DNA from: a bacterium
Lineage (GTDB): Bacteria; RBG-13-66-14
Length of the DNA stretch: 20,946 bases
Assembly: GCA_035528375.1 (NCBI GenBank)
Contig: DATKYS010000040.1
Location: 1-20,946, forward strand
Direction: 5' to 3'
A program made the position numbers and the translations under genes. The notes beneath the pieces are model-generated. The model did no database searches. It was not told the origin of the DNA and worked only from the letters and a program-made list of their open reading frames with translations. Below, piece after piece: positions 6,069 to 13,892 of the stretch. Position 1 is the first letter of the stretch. Each line of letters opens with the position of its first letter.

Positions 6069-7106
6069 CTATTCCCCCAGCTCGGCCACGGCGGCCATGA
6101 CCTCGGTGATGTCCTGACCGACGGGGCAGACGCGGATGCAGCGCCCGCAGCCGACGCAGCCGGGCAGGTTCCACTTGTCCAGGAAAATCTTGAACTTGCA
6201 GGTGAAGCGGTTGCGCCAGCGGAGGGGCTGACGTGCGCGCGGGTTGTGCCCCGAGGCGTGGAGGGTGAAGTGGTCGAACTGGCAGGCGTCCCAGTTCTTC
6301 TTGCGCTCGCCGGCGCCCAGCTTGCCCTCGTCCACGATGTCGAAGCAGTGGCAGGTGGGGCAGACGAAGGTGCAGGCGCCGCAGGAGAGGCAGCGGAACG
6401 CCATCTTCGGCCACTTCTCCGAGTCGTAGTTGGAAAAATCGTCGAGCCAGGGCTTGATCCGCTCCGGGGCCTCCGTGAGGTCGTGGCGCAGGTCCTTGTA
6501 GGCCTTCTCGATGGCATGATCGCGCAGGGCGCGCTCGGGCGCCGGCGCGAATATCTTCTCGTGTTTGGCCAGAAGCTCCTCACCCTTGGCGCTGCCGGTC
6601 TCGACGTAGTAGCCGTCGTCGGGGAGGGGGGTCAGAAGTATGTCCGCCCCCTCCACGCCGTCGGGCCGTCCGCCGGTGGAGGTGCAGAAGCAGGCGTCGT
6701 CCGCGGCGGTGCAGCTCACGGCGACGATGATCGTGGCGGCGCGCCTCTTCAAATAAAAGTCGTCCTCGTACTCCCCCGCGAAAACCGCGTCCAGGCTCTG
6801 CATGCCGCGGGCGTCGCAGGGACGGGCGCCCAGAATCACCGTGGGCGGGTACACGTCGAGGAGGAGGTCGCGGACCCGCGTCTCGGTCGCGTCGTAATCA
6901 TAGGCGAGAATAGGCTCCGTCCGGGCGAAGATGAAGTCCTTGGCGGAGTTGGCGGTGCAGACGTAGTCCGCCTCGTAGTCCTCCATCGAGGAGATCTCGG
7001 CGAAGACGACGTCGTCGCCCCGCTTCTTCGGACCAATGATCCTGTAATTGTCGCCCGTGAGCGCCTGGAAGAGGTCGTTCAGTTCCCTCAGCTTGCCCTC
7101 GCGCAT
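6069..7106 (-). CDS. flxC: Iron-sulfur protein of the Flx complex (AsrA/HydB-like, FlxC-type)
   Basis: 345 residues from the ATG at 7106, chosen because AGAGGAA lies just upstream and the family N-terminus (KLRELNDLFQALTGD) starts there. The frame stays open to an ATG at 7163, only 11 bases after the previous stop, but with a poor ribosome site. The protein has the GARPCDARGM element of the hydrogenase-beta/anaerobic sulfite reductase A family and two cysteine clusters near the C-terminus: CLSCGACTFVCPTCHC and CVGCGRCIRVCP, for two [4Fe-4S] clusters. It probably relays electrons between FlxA and FlxD/HdrA in the cytoplasm. The naming as FlxC rather than FlxB is less certain than membership of the complex. 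Confidence 0.8.
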   Translation of the reverse strand: MREGKLRELNDLFQALTGDNYRIIGPKKRGDDVVFAEISSMEDYEADYVCTANSAKDFIFARTEPILAYDYDATETRVRDLLLDVYPPTVILGARPCDARGMQSLDAVFAGEYEDDFYLKRRAATIIVAVSCTAADDACFCTSTGGRPDGVEGADILLTPLPDDGYYVETGSAKGEELLAKHEKIFAPAPERALRDHAIEKAYKDLRHDLTEAPERIKPWLDDFSNYDSEKWPKMAFRCLSCGACTFVCPTCHCFDIVDEGKLGAGERKKNWDACQFDHFTLHASGHNPRARQPLRWRNRFTCKFKIFLDKWNLPGCVGCGRCIRVCPVGQDITEVMAAVAELGE

Positions 7107-7174
7107 GGCTTTCCTCTGGTAAAGATGACGTTGGTCTGAGGCGGCAGCGTGGGGCGCGGTCATCCCCGCGACCG

Positions 7175-8050
7175 CTACCTTATAAACTCCTCGGCATCCT
7201 TTTCGTTGTAGGTGGTCAGGGGCGGCCGGGCCTCGGGGTCCAGGCCGGCCACGTAACCGAAGCGGTCAGCGACGACCCGGCGCAGGTGCTGGTTCAAGAG
7301 GTCCAGCGGTATGCCCACGGGGCAGGCCCGCTGGCACTCGCCGCAGCCGATGCAGCGCCCGGCCAAATGAAACGCCCGCACGATGTTCCAGCTCCAGTTC
7401 CCGAGCTCGTGCCCCGAGGTGGGGACCCACTGCGGCTGGTTCGAGTCGGCGATGCACCGCTCGCAGGAGCACAGGGGGCACGCCGCGCGGCAGGCGTAGC
7501 ACCGGATGCACTTGGAAAAAGCCTCGCGCCAGAAGGCGTAGCGTTCCTCCCGGGATTTTCCGGCCAGCTCCGCGGCCCGTTCGCTGGGGCGATACTCCGT
7601 GAGCGCCGGGGCCTCGGGGAGGTCGCCGACCACGTGGGCCGTGTTCCTCGGCCGGTGGACGTCGCAGATTTCACATTTGAAGGGGCGCTCGCCGTCGGCG
7701 GAATCGTAATCGGGCACGACCCCCTCGCAGCAGACGCCGATGAGGGTGACCTTCCCCGGGTCGAGCTGGGCCTCCTGGATGAGCCCCACGGCGGCCTTGG
7801 CGTCGCAGCCCTTCAAGACGACCGCCGGCTTGGAGAACTCCGCCCCCAGGAGCTTGTAGCGCTTGTTCAGATACCCGGCGAGGTTGTTCAGGCAGCGTTC
7901 GTCGAAGATGAGCTTCTCCACGTCCGCCGGGTCGGTGACGAAGACCGGCGCCCGCCGCCGCTCGTCGTGGTGCCTGCCGTAGCCGATGACGACGTCGGCC
8001 TCGCCGGATTCGAGCAGCTTTTTCGCCAGCTCGCGCAATTCCTTTTCCAT
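7175..8050 (-). CDS. flxB: Iron-sulfur protein of the Flx complex (4Fe-4S dicluster, FlxB-type)
   Basis: 291 residues. The N-terminal 170 residues hold the VVLKGCDAKAAVGLIQEAQL element and extra cysteines (C107, C108, C126, C129, the last two as CEIC) related to the F420-hydrogenase-beta/AsrA group. Then come CIRCYACRAACPLCSCERC (181-199) and CIGCGECQRACPVG (233-246), binding two [4Fe-4S] clusters. It is the second Fe-S relay subunit of the Flx module. The gene starts 4 bases after the flxD stop and ends 11 bases before the upstream-most ATG of the next gene. The letter B versus C is tentative. Confidence 0.8.
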   Translation of the reverse strand: MEKELRELAKKLLESGEADVVIGYGRHHDERRRAPVFVTDPADVEKLIFDERCLNNLAGYLNKRYKLLGAEFSKPAVVLKGCDAKAAVGLIQEAQLDPGKVTLIGVCCEGVVPDYDSADGERPFKCEICDVHRPRNTAHVVGDLPEAPALTEYRPSERAAELAGKSREERYAFWREAFSKCIRCYACRAACPLCSCERCIADSNQPQWVPTSGHELGNWSWNIVRAFHLAGRCIGCGECQRACPVGIPLDLLNQHLRRVVADRFGYVAGLDPEARPPLTTYNEKDAEEFIR

Positions 8051-8054
8051 GTCC

Positions 8055-8576
8055 CTACCTGGAGAGGTTGTGGTAGTCGGTGTTCGGCCCCAGTTCCCGC
8101 ACCTTGTCCGTCACTTCGTTGATGACCTTGACCCACTTGACGCCCTCGGCCGCGGAGACCCAGGAGAACTGGAGCCTTTGTAGGTCCAGGCCGAGGAAGC
8201 TGAATAATTCGCGGAAGACGGTCCAGCGCCGCCGGGCGTGGTAATTCCCCGTGTTGTAGTGGCAGTCGCCGGGGTGGCAGCCCGAGACCAGGACGCCATC
8301 GGCCCCGTTCTCGAAGGCCTTGATGACGAAGAGCGGGTCTATGCGGGCGCTGCACGGCAGCTTGATGACGCGGACGTTGGGCTGGTACTTCATGCGGCTG
8401 GTGCCCGCCAGGTCCATGCCCAGGTAGGTGCACCAGTTGCAGACGAAGGCGACGATGCGCGGCTCCCACTTCCCCTCGGAGGGCTCGGGTTCTTCCATCT
8501 TCTCCAGGGGGGTGGATGTCTGTTCGGCGACCAGCTCGTCGGCGGTCTTGGTGGTCAGGGCTTCCTTCTCGGCCAC
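8055..8576 (-). CDS. mvhD: FlxD / MvhD [2Fe-2S] electron-transfer subunit
   Basis: 173 residues; GTG start at 8576 with AAGGAG 7 bases upstream. The domain (about 40-150) is typical MvhD: VAFVCNWCTYLGMDLAGTSR (Cys 46, 49), KLPCSARID (Cys 75), and SGCHPGDCHY (Cys 100, 105) followed by GNYHARRR. In methanogens MvhD bridges hydrogenase to HdrA through a [2Fe-2S] centre; in Flx-Hdr complexes the equivalent FlxD does so for the Flx module. The first 38 residues are Glu/Thr-rich and poorly conserved. Normally it follows hdrA closely; here an HNH gene and a repeat lie between. Confidence 0.93.
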   Translation of the reverse strand: MAEKEALTTKTADELVAEQTSTPLEKMEEPEPSEGKWEPRIVAFVCNWCTYLGMDLAGTSRMKYQPNVRVIKLPCSARIDPLFVIKAFENGADGVLVSGCHPGDCHYNTGNYHARRRWTVFRELFSFLGLDLQRLQFSWVSAAEGVKWVKVINEVTDKVRELGPNTDYHNLSR

Positions 8577-8627
8577 GTTTTCGCTCCTTGTACCCTTCGC
8601 GGGGTGGGGAGTTTCTGAGGTTTCCCG

Positions 8628-8655
8628 CGGGCGGGTGTGGACACCCGCCCCTACG
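8628..8655 (-). repeat. GTAG-led palindromic repeat, copy 2, inside the hdr operon
   Basis: Essentially identical to the copies at 1931-1958 and 20829-20856: minus-strand ACGTAGG, arms GGGCGGGTGT / ACACCCGCCC. It lies between the HNH stop (8680) and the flxD ribosome site, at the left edge of the AT-rich insert. No T-run follows, so read-through to flxD is possible. Confidence 0.88.
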
Positions 8656-8679
8656 TCCGTTGAGTTACGCCATCAAGCC

Positions 8680-9003
8680 CTAATCATCGTCCTTTGGCTT
8701 GCTGTCAACGTTTTTATTCCCCGATGATGTGACGTAACCTTTCAATTTCTTATCTGATTTGTCATTGTTATTAGCCCACTGCAATGGTCTTAGATTTGAG
8801 GGTTCGTTATTTTCTTCATTACAATCAATGTGGTCTATTTCCCAGCTAAAACTTGTTCTGACTTCTCCCTTTTTTCTTCCGTATCGTTCCCTTCTTATCC
8901 AAGCCCCACATTTATCTTTACGGACTCTATCTTTGTTGTGTCCCTTGACGACTGTTCCTTTCTCCCAAACAGCTTGTTTTTCTTTCTCTGTGAAGTTACC
9001 CAT
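8680..9003 (-). CDS. AT-rich HNH endonuclease-like protein inserted in the hdr operon
   Basis: 107 residues from the ATG at 9003, with AAAGGAG 6 bases upstream; it starts 29 bases after the hdrA stop. It matches a compact HNH family by its motif order: N-terminal EKQAVWEKGTVV, then KDKCGAWIRRERYG, then SWEIDHID (the DH pair of the first HNH strand) and PSNLRPLQWANNNDKSD, where the Asn residues supply the N and final positions. The last 20 residues are Lys/Asp-rich and unstructured. Codon use is AT-rich against a GC-rich operon, so it looks recently acquired. It is co-oriented with the operon and would be transcribed with it. Nuclease activity is expected from the motifs but not shown; it has no functional link to Hdr that I can see. 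Confidence 0.75.
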   Translation of the reverse strand: MGNFTEKEKQAVWEKGTVVKGHNKDRVRKDKCGAWIRRERYGRKKGEVRTSFSWEIDHIDCNEENNEPSNLRPLQWANNNDKSDKKLKGYVTSSGNKNVDSKPKDDD

Positions 9004-9032
9004 CTTAGCTCCTTTGATATAAGTTGAGGTAA

Positions 9033-11078
9033 TTACAGGGACTGAATCTCCGCGTAGAGCTGCCTGTCGTTGAAGCCGGCCAACTGGGCCGAGTTGGAAC
9101 GGCAGACCGCCGAGCACAGACCGCAACCCTGGCACAAACCGGGATTGACCTCGGCCACCATCCGCAGCACCGCCCCCTCGCGGTTTTTGATTTCCTTCTC
9201 GGTGATGGCCTGGTATGGGCAGGCGTTGACGCAGTCCCAGCAGCCGATGCAGGTCGTCTCGTTGACGTGGGCGACGACGGGGTCGCGCTCCAGCTCGTCG
9301 AAGGCGAAGAGTATCTGGATTTTCGAGGCGGCGGCCGAGCCCTGGGCCACGCAGTCCGGGATGTCCATCGGACCCTGGCAGACCCCGGCGAGGAAGATGC
9401 CGCCCGTATTCGTCTCCACGGGCCGCAGCTTCGGGTGGGCCTCGACGTAGAACCCGTGCTGGTCGTAGCTGATGGAGAGCTTGCGGGCGAGCTCCTTGGC
9501 GTCGGGCTGGGGGATCATGGCAGAGGCGACCACGACCATGTCCACGGCCAGCTCGATCTCTTCCCCGGCGATGGTGTCGGCCCCCTTGAGGACCAGCTTG
9601 TCCCCGTCGCGGTAGATGCGGGAGACGCGGCCGCGCAGGTAGAGCGCCCCGTCCTCCTCGATGGCCCGGCGCACGAACTCCTCGTAGCGCTTCCCACCGG
9701 CGCGCACGTCCATGTAGAAAACCACGGCCTGCCCGTCGTGAACGGCGTGCTTGTAGAGCATGGTGTGCTTGGCGGTGTACATGCAGCAGATTTTGCTGCA
9801 GTACTCGATGCCCTTCTCCGGGCAGCGGGAGCCGATGCACTGCAGGAAGGCGATGGTCTTCGGGACTTTATTGTCCGATGGCCGCTTGAGCTGGCCCAGG
9901 GTGGGTCCCGAGGAAGTTACGATGCGCTCGAACTGGAGGCCGTCTATGATGTCGGGGTCCTCGCCGTACCCGTACTCGCCGTAGCCCGTGTAGAGGCCGC
10001 CCTCGGGCTGGCGCCCCAGCTCGTAGAGGGTGTAGCCGGTGGCCGCCACGACGGCGCCGACGTCGTACTCCAGAATCTCGTCCTGCTGTTCGAAGTCTAT
10101 GGCCCCGGTGGGGCAGACCTTTTCGCAGACCTTGCACTTGCCGGTCTGGAAGTAGGTGCAGTAATCGGGGTGGAGGACCGGGGTGTTGGGCACGGCCTGG
10201 GGGAAGGGGGAGTTGATGGCCTTGGTCATGGCGCCCCGCCGGACGTCGGAGGCCTCCTTGTAGCTGCCGGAGAAGACCCCGAGACCGGCCTCGAAGTAGT
10301 TGGGCATCCGGGCGGGGCACTTTTCCTGGCACAGGCCGCAGCCGGTGCAGAGGTCGGTGTTGACGTAGCGGGCCCGCCGGCGGATTGTGGCCTTGAAGTT
10401 GCCGATGAAGCCCTCCAGCTTCTCCAACTCGGCCCAGGAGATGATGGTCACGTTGGGGTGCTTGGCCGCCTCGACCATCCGCGGCGTCAGGATGCACTGG
10501 GAGCAGTCCAGGGTGGGGAACGTTTCATCTAACTGGGACATGTGGCCGCCGATGGAGGGGCTCCTCTCCAGAAGGATGACCTCGTGGCCGCCGTTGGCGA
10601 TGTCCAGGGTGGCCTGGATGCCGGCGATGCCCCCGCCGATTACCAGCGCCCGCTTGGTCATCGGGACCCGGATGCGCTCCAGCGGCTCGTCGAAGAAAGT
10701 CTTCTCCACCATCATCTTCGTCAGCTCGACGGCCTTGGGGGTGCCCGTCTCCTTCGACGTGTGGACCCAGGAGCACTGCTCCCGGATGTTGGCCACCTCG
10801 ACCATGAAGGGGTTCAGGCCGCTGGACTGGGCGGTGGAGCGGAAGGTCTTTTCGTGCATGTGCGGGCTGCAGGCGGAAACCACCACGCCGTCCAGGTCGT
10901 GCTCCTTGATCGCCTGGGCGATCATGTCCTGGCCCGGGGCCGAGCAGACGAACTTGTAGTCCGCCGCGAAGACCACCCCGGGGATGCCCTTCATCTCCTC
11001 GACCACCCGGGGGCAGTCCACGGTGTCGCCGATGTTTTTGCCACAGTGGCAGACGAAGACGCCTATTCTGCGGGCCAT
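9033..11078 (-). CDS. hdrA: HdrA, FAD and iron-sulfur catalytic subunit
   Basis: 681 residues, the usual length of a single-unit HdrA. The N-terminal domain has VFVCHCG (Cys 10, 12), VCSAPGQ (45) and ACSPHMHE (70). The FAD site is GGGIAGIQATLDIANGGHEV (148-167), followed by GGHMSQLDETFPTLDCSQC. An inserted ferredoxin domain carries CTGCGLCQEKC (244-254) and Cys 307, 315, 318, 322. Two C-terminal clusters are CIGCWDCVNAC (610-620) and CQGCGLCSAVC (649-659). HdrA is the flavin-bifurcating centre of Hdr complexes, sending one electron to ferredoxin and one to HdrBC. The ATG at 11078 follows AAGGAG. It is the fifth gene of the operon; two membrane-type genes separate it from hdrB. Confidence 0.96.
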   Translation of the reverse strand: MARRIGVFVCHCGKNIGDTVDCPRVVEEMKGIPGVVFAADYKFVCSAPGQDMIAQAIKEHDLDGVVVSACSPHMHEKTFRSTAQSSGLNPFMVEVANIREQCSWVHTSKETGTPKAVELTKMMVEKTFFDEPLERIRVPMTKRALVIGGGIAGIQATLDIANGGHEVILLERSPSIGGHMSQLDETFPTLDCSQCILTPRMVEAAKHPNVTIISWAELEKLEGFIGNFKATIRRRARYVNTDLCTGCGLCQEKCPARMPNYFEAGLGVFSGSYKEASDVRRGAMTKAINSPFPQAVPNTPVLHPDYCTYFQTGKCKVCEKVCPTGAIDFEQQDEILEYDVGAVVAATGYTLYELGRQPEGGLYTGYGEYGYGEDPDIIDGLQFERIVTSSGPTLGQLKRPSDNKVPKTIAFLQCIGSRCPEKGIEYCSKICCMYTAKHTMLYKHAVHDGQAVVFYMDVRAGGKRYEEFVRRAIEEDGALYLRGRVSRIYRDGDKLVLKGADTIAGEEIELAVDMVVVASAMIPQPDAKELARKLSISYDQHGFYVEAHPKLRPVETNTGGIFLAGVCQGPMDIPDCVAQGSAAASKIQILFAFDELERDPVVAHVNETTCIGCWDCVNACPYQAITEKEIKNREGAVLRMVAEVNPGLCQGCGLCSAVCRSNSAQLAGFNDRQLYAEIQSL

Positions 11079-11130
11079 TTAACGTTCTCCTTCAATCGCG
11101 TCGGGCGTGGATAACGGTGTTTCGGCGAAG

Positions 11131-11409
11131 TCATTCGAAGAGGTCCGGCTTCTTCCGTTCCGATTCCTGGTGGTAGAGACGGGCGATGATGCGGCGGCTC
11201 TGCAGGTACCGGATGATGCCGACGGCGGTGAGGACCCCTCCCAGGGGGAGGAAAACCCAGCCGAGGACCTGGAAGAATGGCGTTTCGCCGAAGAACTTCA
11301 GCATCGTGAACCCCACCGCCCCGAATCCCAGGGCGGTGCGGATGTAGGCCAAAAGAGTTCTTTCGGCGGCCAGGAGGTTCCGATGGGCGGCCAGTTTATC
11401 CCGGATCAA
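11131..11409 (-). CDS. DUF202 small membrane protein (YidH-like)
   Basis: 92 residues. The N-terminus HRNLLAAERTLLAYIRTALG is the hallmark of DUF202 proteins. It is followed by hydrophobic segments at about 25-40 and 45-66 (VLGWVFLPLGGVLTAVGIIR) and a basic tail. Function in the family is not established. Its ATG overlaps the stop of the upstream TonB-like gene (ATGA at 11409-11406), so the two are coupled; hdrA follows after 52 bases. A membrane protein inside an operon for a soluble complex is out of place, and may reflect chance co-transcription. Confidence 0.88.
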   Translation of the reverse strand: MIRDKLAAHRNLLAAERTLLAYIRTALGFGAVGFTMLKFFGETPFFQVLGWVFLPLGGVLTAVGIIRYLQSRRIIARLYHQESERKKPDLFE

Positions 11410-12182
11410 TGGACTCTCTCGCCGTATTTGCCGAGCCTGAGCTGATCGAATCGGCAGGCCCCGCCGCTCTCGTCGGCGCTCGGCTCCTCCGAGGGGACCT
11501 CCTCGGAGGATTCGACCATCGAGGCGACGGTCTCGCTGCGGAAATCGTGGACGTACACCCCGCGGACGAGCCCGTTCCCGGGCACCGCGCCTTCCCAGCA
11601 GACCGAGTATGCGGCGTCCAGGAGCCCGTCGTCGGCGGCCTGCTGGCCGCTCGAACGGATGAGCCAGGCGTCGAGCGCCAACCCCACGTCGTCCACCTCG
11701 AGACCGATTACGGCGAAGCCGTCACCGGGGTAGTCCACGGAAATGGGCGACCGGGGCCTGAGCTCGACCAGCGGCTCGGAGCTCTCCGGCTCGGGGGCCG
11801 GTTCGGCCAGCGCCGGGCCCAGCGGGTCGCCGGGCAGGACACCCAGCTCGAACTCGTAGGGGATGGTGAGCCGGCTCGAGACGGGAACGCCCTCCAGGGT
11901 GGCCGGTTTCCAGCGGGTGGCCTCGGCCGCTTCGAGGGCGGCGCGGTCAACGTCCTCCCGACCGCTGGACTGCGCGATCCAGGCCTCGCCCACCTCGCCG
12001 GACCCGTCTATCAGGAGGCTGACGCGGCACTCCCCCTCGAACCCCTCCTCGGCGGCCCCCGGGGGGTAGGCCGGCGGTTCGAGGGGTTCCATAGGAACGG
12101 GCGCGGTATAGTTCACCGCCGCCCCGGCGGCACCGGCGAGTATGACTAGCAATACCACTATCTGTAAGACCGGACCCTTCAT
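11406..12182 (-). CDS. Membrane-anchored protein with two TonB C-terminal-like domains
   Basis: 258 residues from the ATG at 12182, 5 bases after the hdrB stop; no clear ribosome site, so coupling to hdrB is likely. An N-terminal membrane anchor (PVLQIVVLLVILAGAAGAA) leads to a proline-rich stretch and a TonB_C-type domain (about 38-112): PPAYPPGAAEEGFEGE, SLLIDGSGEVGEAWIAQSSG, ALEAAEATRWKPATLEGVPV. A second, more degenerate copy lies at about 140-215 (SPISVDYPGDGF, LEVDDVGLALDAWLIRSSG). TonB_C domains act in the periplasm with outer-membrane receptors or stand alone in envelope proteins; no ExbB/ExbD or receptor is nearby. The tail is acidic (ESSEEVPSEEPSADES). Confidence 0.75.
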   Translation of the reverse strand: MKGPVLQIVVLLVILAGAAGAAVNYTAPVPMEPLEPPAYPPGAAEEGFEGECRVSLLIDGSGEVGEAWIAQSSGREDVDRAALEAAEATRWKPATLEGVPVSSRLTIPYEFELGVLPGDPLGPALAEPAPEPESSEPLVELRPRSPISVDYPGDGFAVIGLEVDDVGLALDAWLIRSSGQQAADDGLLDAAYSVCWEGAVPGNGLVRGVYVHDFRSETVASMVESSEEVPSEEPSADESGGACRFDQLRLGKYGERVH

Positions 12183-12187
12183 CGTGT

Positions 12188-13051
12188 TCAGGAGAATCTG
12201 GCCGATACCGACCGGGTCGGGACCAGGTGCATGTTCAGCCCGAGCTCCCGGGGCTTGTGCCCGTAGGCCAGGCCGATGAGCTCGGTGAGGTAGACGATGG
12301 GTATGCGCAGCTTCTTTCCGGCGATGCGTCCGGCGCCGCTCTGGCGCATGTCCAGGTTGGCGTGGCACATGGGGCAGGCCACGGCGATGCAATCCGCCGA
12401 AACATTATCCGCCGCCACGAGTATCTTGGCCGCCAGGTTTTCCACGATGTCCACCCGGCTGAAGGGGAAGGCCGCCCCGCAGCACTCGGTGCGGTGGCTC
12501 CAGTCCACCGGCTCCGCGCCGACGCTCTCGAGAATCCGCTCCATCTTGCGCGGCTCCTCGGTGTCGTCCACGACGGCGTAATCCGGCGGCCGGGTGAGCA
12601 GGCAGCCGTAGTAACAGGCGACCTTCAGGCCCTCCAGGCGGCGGTGGACCTTCTTCTGTATCTCCTCGAGCCCCACGTCGTCGGCGAGGAAGTCCACGAT
12701 GTGCCTGACCTCGACCGATCCGTCGTAGGGCTCCTCGACGGCCTCGGCGACCCGGGCCGCCAGCTTCTCGTCGTGCTTGATCTCGTAGTTCGCGGCCGAG
12801 AGCCGGGAGTAGCAGGCGGCGCAGGTGGTCAGCACCGGGAGGTTCAGCGGCTTCGCCTGCGACAGGTTGTACGCCCCCAGGGAGACGGAGAGCAGCTTCG
12901 AGTGGTGGTGTCCGGGGGAGGCGGCGCAGCAGACCCAGTCCGGCACCTCCTCCAGCTCGACGCCCAGGTCCTTGAACACGGCGAAGGCGCTCATCTCGAA
13001 CTCGCGGCTGGTGCCGTGGTTGGAACAGCCGGGGTAGTAGGCGATTTTCAC
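12188..13051 (-). CDS. hdrB: HdrB, subunit with two CCG domains
   Basis: 287 residues. Two cysteine-rich CCG domains are complete: Cys 9, 41-42, 77 and 80 (YYPGCS, WVCCAASPG, TTCAAC), and Cys 150, 190-191, 226 and 229 (YYGCLL, ECCGAAF, CPMC). In methanogen HdrB these hold two non-cubane [4Fe-4S] clusters that cleave the heterodisulfide CoM-S-S-CoB; in bacteria the substrate is another disulfide, DsrC in sulfate reducers. Nothing here shows the partner. The gene starts 18 bases after hdrC, an expected neighbour. The cysteine spacing matches the family, so it should be active. Confidence 0.95.
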   Translation of the reverse strand: MKIAYYPGCSNHGTSREFEMSAFAVFKDLGVELEEVPDWVCCAASPGHHHSKLLSVSLGAYNLSQAKPLNLPVLTTCAACYSRLSAANYEIKHDEKLAARVAEAVEEPYDGSVEVRHIVDFLADDVGLEEIQKKVHRRLEGLKVACYYGCLLTRPPDYAVVDDTEEPRKMERILESVGAEPVDWSHRTECCGAAFPFSRVDIVENLAAKILVAADNVSADCIAVACPMCHANLDMRQSGAGRIAGKKLRIPIVYLTELIGLAYGHKPRELGLNMHLVPTRSVSARFS

Positions 13052-13069
13052 GAAGCCTCCCAGGCTCGA

Positions 13070-13642
13070 TTAATTCCTTGACTCCATCCCGAGCACCCGC
13101 TCGTAGATGTCCTTTACGGCCTGCCGGCCCTTTTTCGTCCCCCGCTGGGGGAAGAGCTTGAGCTTGCCCTTGAAAAGAAGGCCCGGCAGCTTGGTCATGT
13201 TGTTGAAGAAGTGGCCGCTGGTCAGGTTGTACGTCGCGGCGAGCTGGGCCTCGAACAGGCGGCTGTGCATCCGGACCGTGCCCAGGAATCGGCGCTCGAA
13301 GGTCAGAAGGTCGCGGTTCGGAGGCTTTACGCCCCGCATCCGGGCGATCTGGCGCAGGGCGTCCATGACGGCGGCGACCGACACGCCCTTGGGGCAGCGC
13401 GTGTAGCAGGTTTCGCAACTGGCGCAGATCCAGGGCGTGTTCACCTTCAGGAGCTTTTCGCCGAAGCCGAGCTGCAGGTAGCGGATGACGCGGTTCGGCT
13501 TGATTTCCATCTCGTAGGCGGTCGGGCAGCCGGCGGTGCAGTTGCCGCACTGGTAGCACTCCGCGACGACCTGGCCCGAGAGCTCCGCGACCTGCCGCTC
13601 GACGTCGCCCTGCAACCGCTCAAGCTCGAGTGTCAGCTCCAT
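13070..13642 (-). CDS. hdrC: HdrC, ferredoxin-like subunit
   Basis: 190 residues with two [4Fe-4S] motifs: CYQCGNCTAGCP (29-40) and CASCETCYTRCP (73-84), then a helical C-terminal half ending in FNNMTKLPGLLFKGKLKLFP, as in bacterial HdrC. It passes electrons from HdrA to HdrB. It is the first gene of the long operon; the ATG at 13642 is preceded by CGAGGGATTCC and by a leader of about 113 bases from the promoter at 13763-13791. Confidence 0.95.
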   Translation of the reverse strand: MELTLELERLQGDVERQVAELSGQVVAECYQCGNCTAGCPTAYEMEIKPNRVIRYLQLGFGEKLLKVNTPWICASCETCYTRCPKGVSVAAVMDALRQIARMRGVKPPNRDLLTFERRFLGTVRMHSRLFEAQLAATYNLTSGHFFNNMTKLPGLLFKGKLKLFPQRGTKKGRQAVKDIYERVLGMESRN

Positions 13643-13762
13643 GGAATCCCTCGTGGGGTTGAGTTCGTGAAAAATTGGTGCGCAGTGGGGGAAAGATACG
13701 GCTCGCCCTGGAGCAAGCCCGTGTCGCGGAGGGGTTCGTGGTTGGCTTTCATCCCACGGCGT

Positions 13763-13791
13763 AACCTAGCAGACGGGTCCCGCTTTGTCAA
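13763..13791 (-). promoter_or_regulatory. Promoter of the hdr-flx operon
   Basis: On the minus strand a perfect TTGACA (13791-13786), a 17-base spacer and TAGGTT (13768-13763). The -35 box lies at the end of a 66-bp direct repeat whose other copy also carries TTGACA. The leader to hdrC is about 113 bases, and I see no riboswitch in it. Confidence 0.68.
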
Positions 13792-13850
13792 GACCAGCGC
13801 GCGGCGCTGGACCCGAGTTCCGCGACGTGAATCGTCGGCGTTCGATGGTT
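13785..13850. repeat. Direct repeat with palindromic core, copy 1 (overlaps operon -35 box)
   Basis: It begins TTGTCAAGACCAGCGCGCGG and has the inverted core CCAGCG-CGCGG-CGCTGG, then diverges and ends CGTTCGATGGTT. Copy 2 lies 108 bases on. On the minus strand the repeat ends in TTGACAA, so it supplies the -35 element of the hdr operon promoter. Confidence 0.8.
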
Positions 13851-13892
13851 GGTCTCCGCGAGCGAAAGTTAACGTGCACTGGGGAGATTTTA

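Noticed and set aside
13643-13756. Riboswitch in the hdrC leader
   Set aside because: The leader of about 113 bases shows no recognisable aptamer core or terminator/antiterminator pair.
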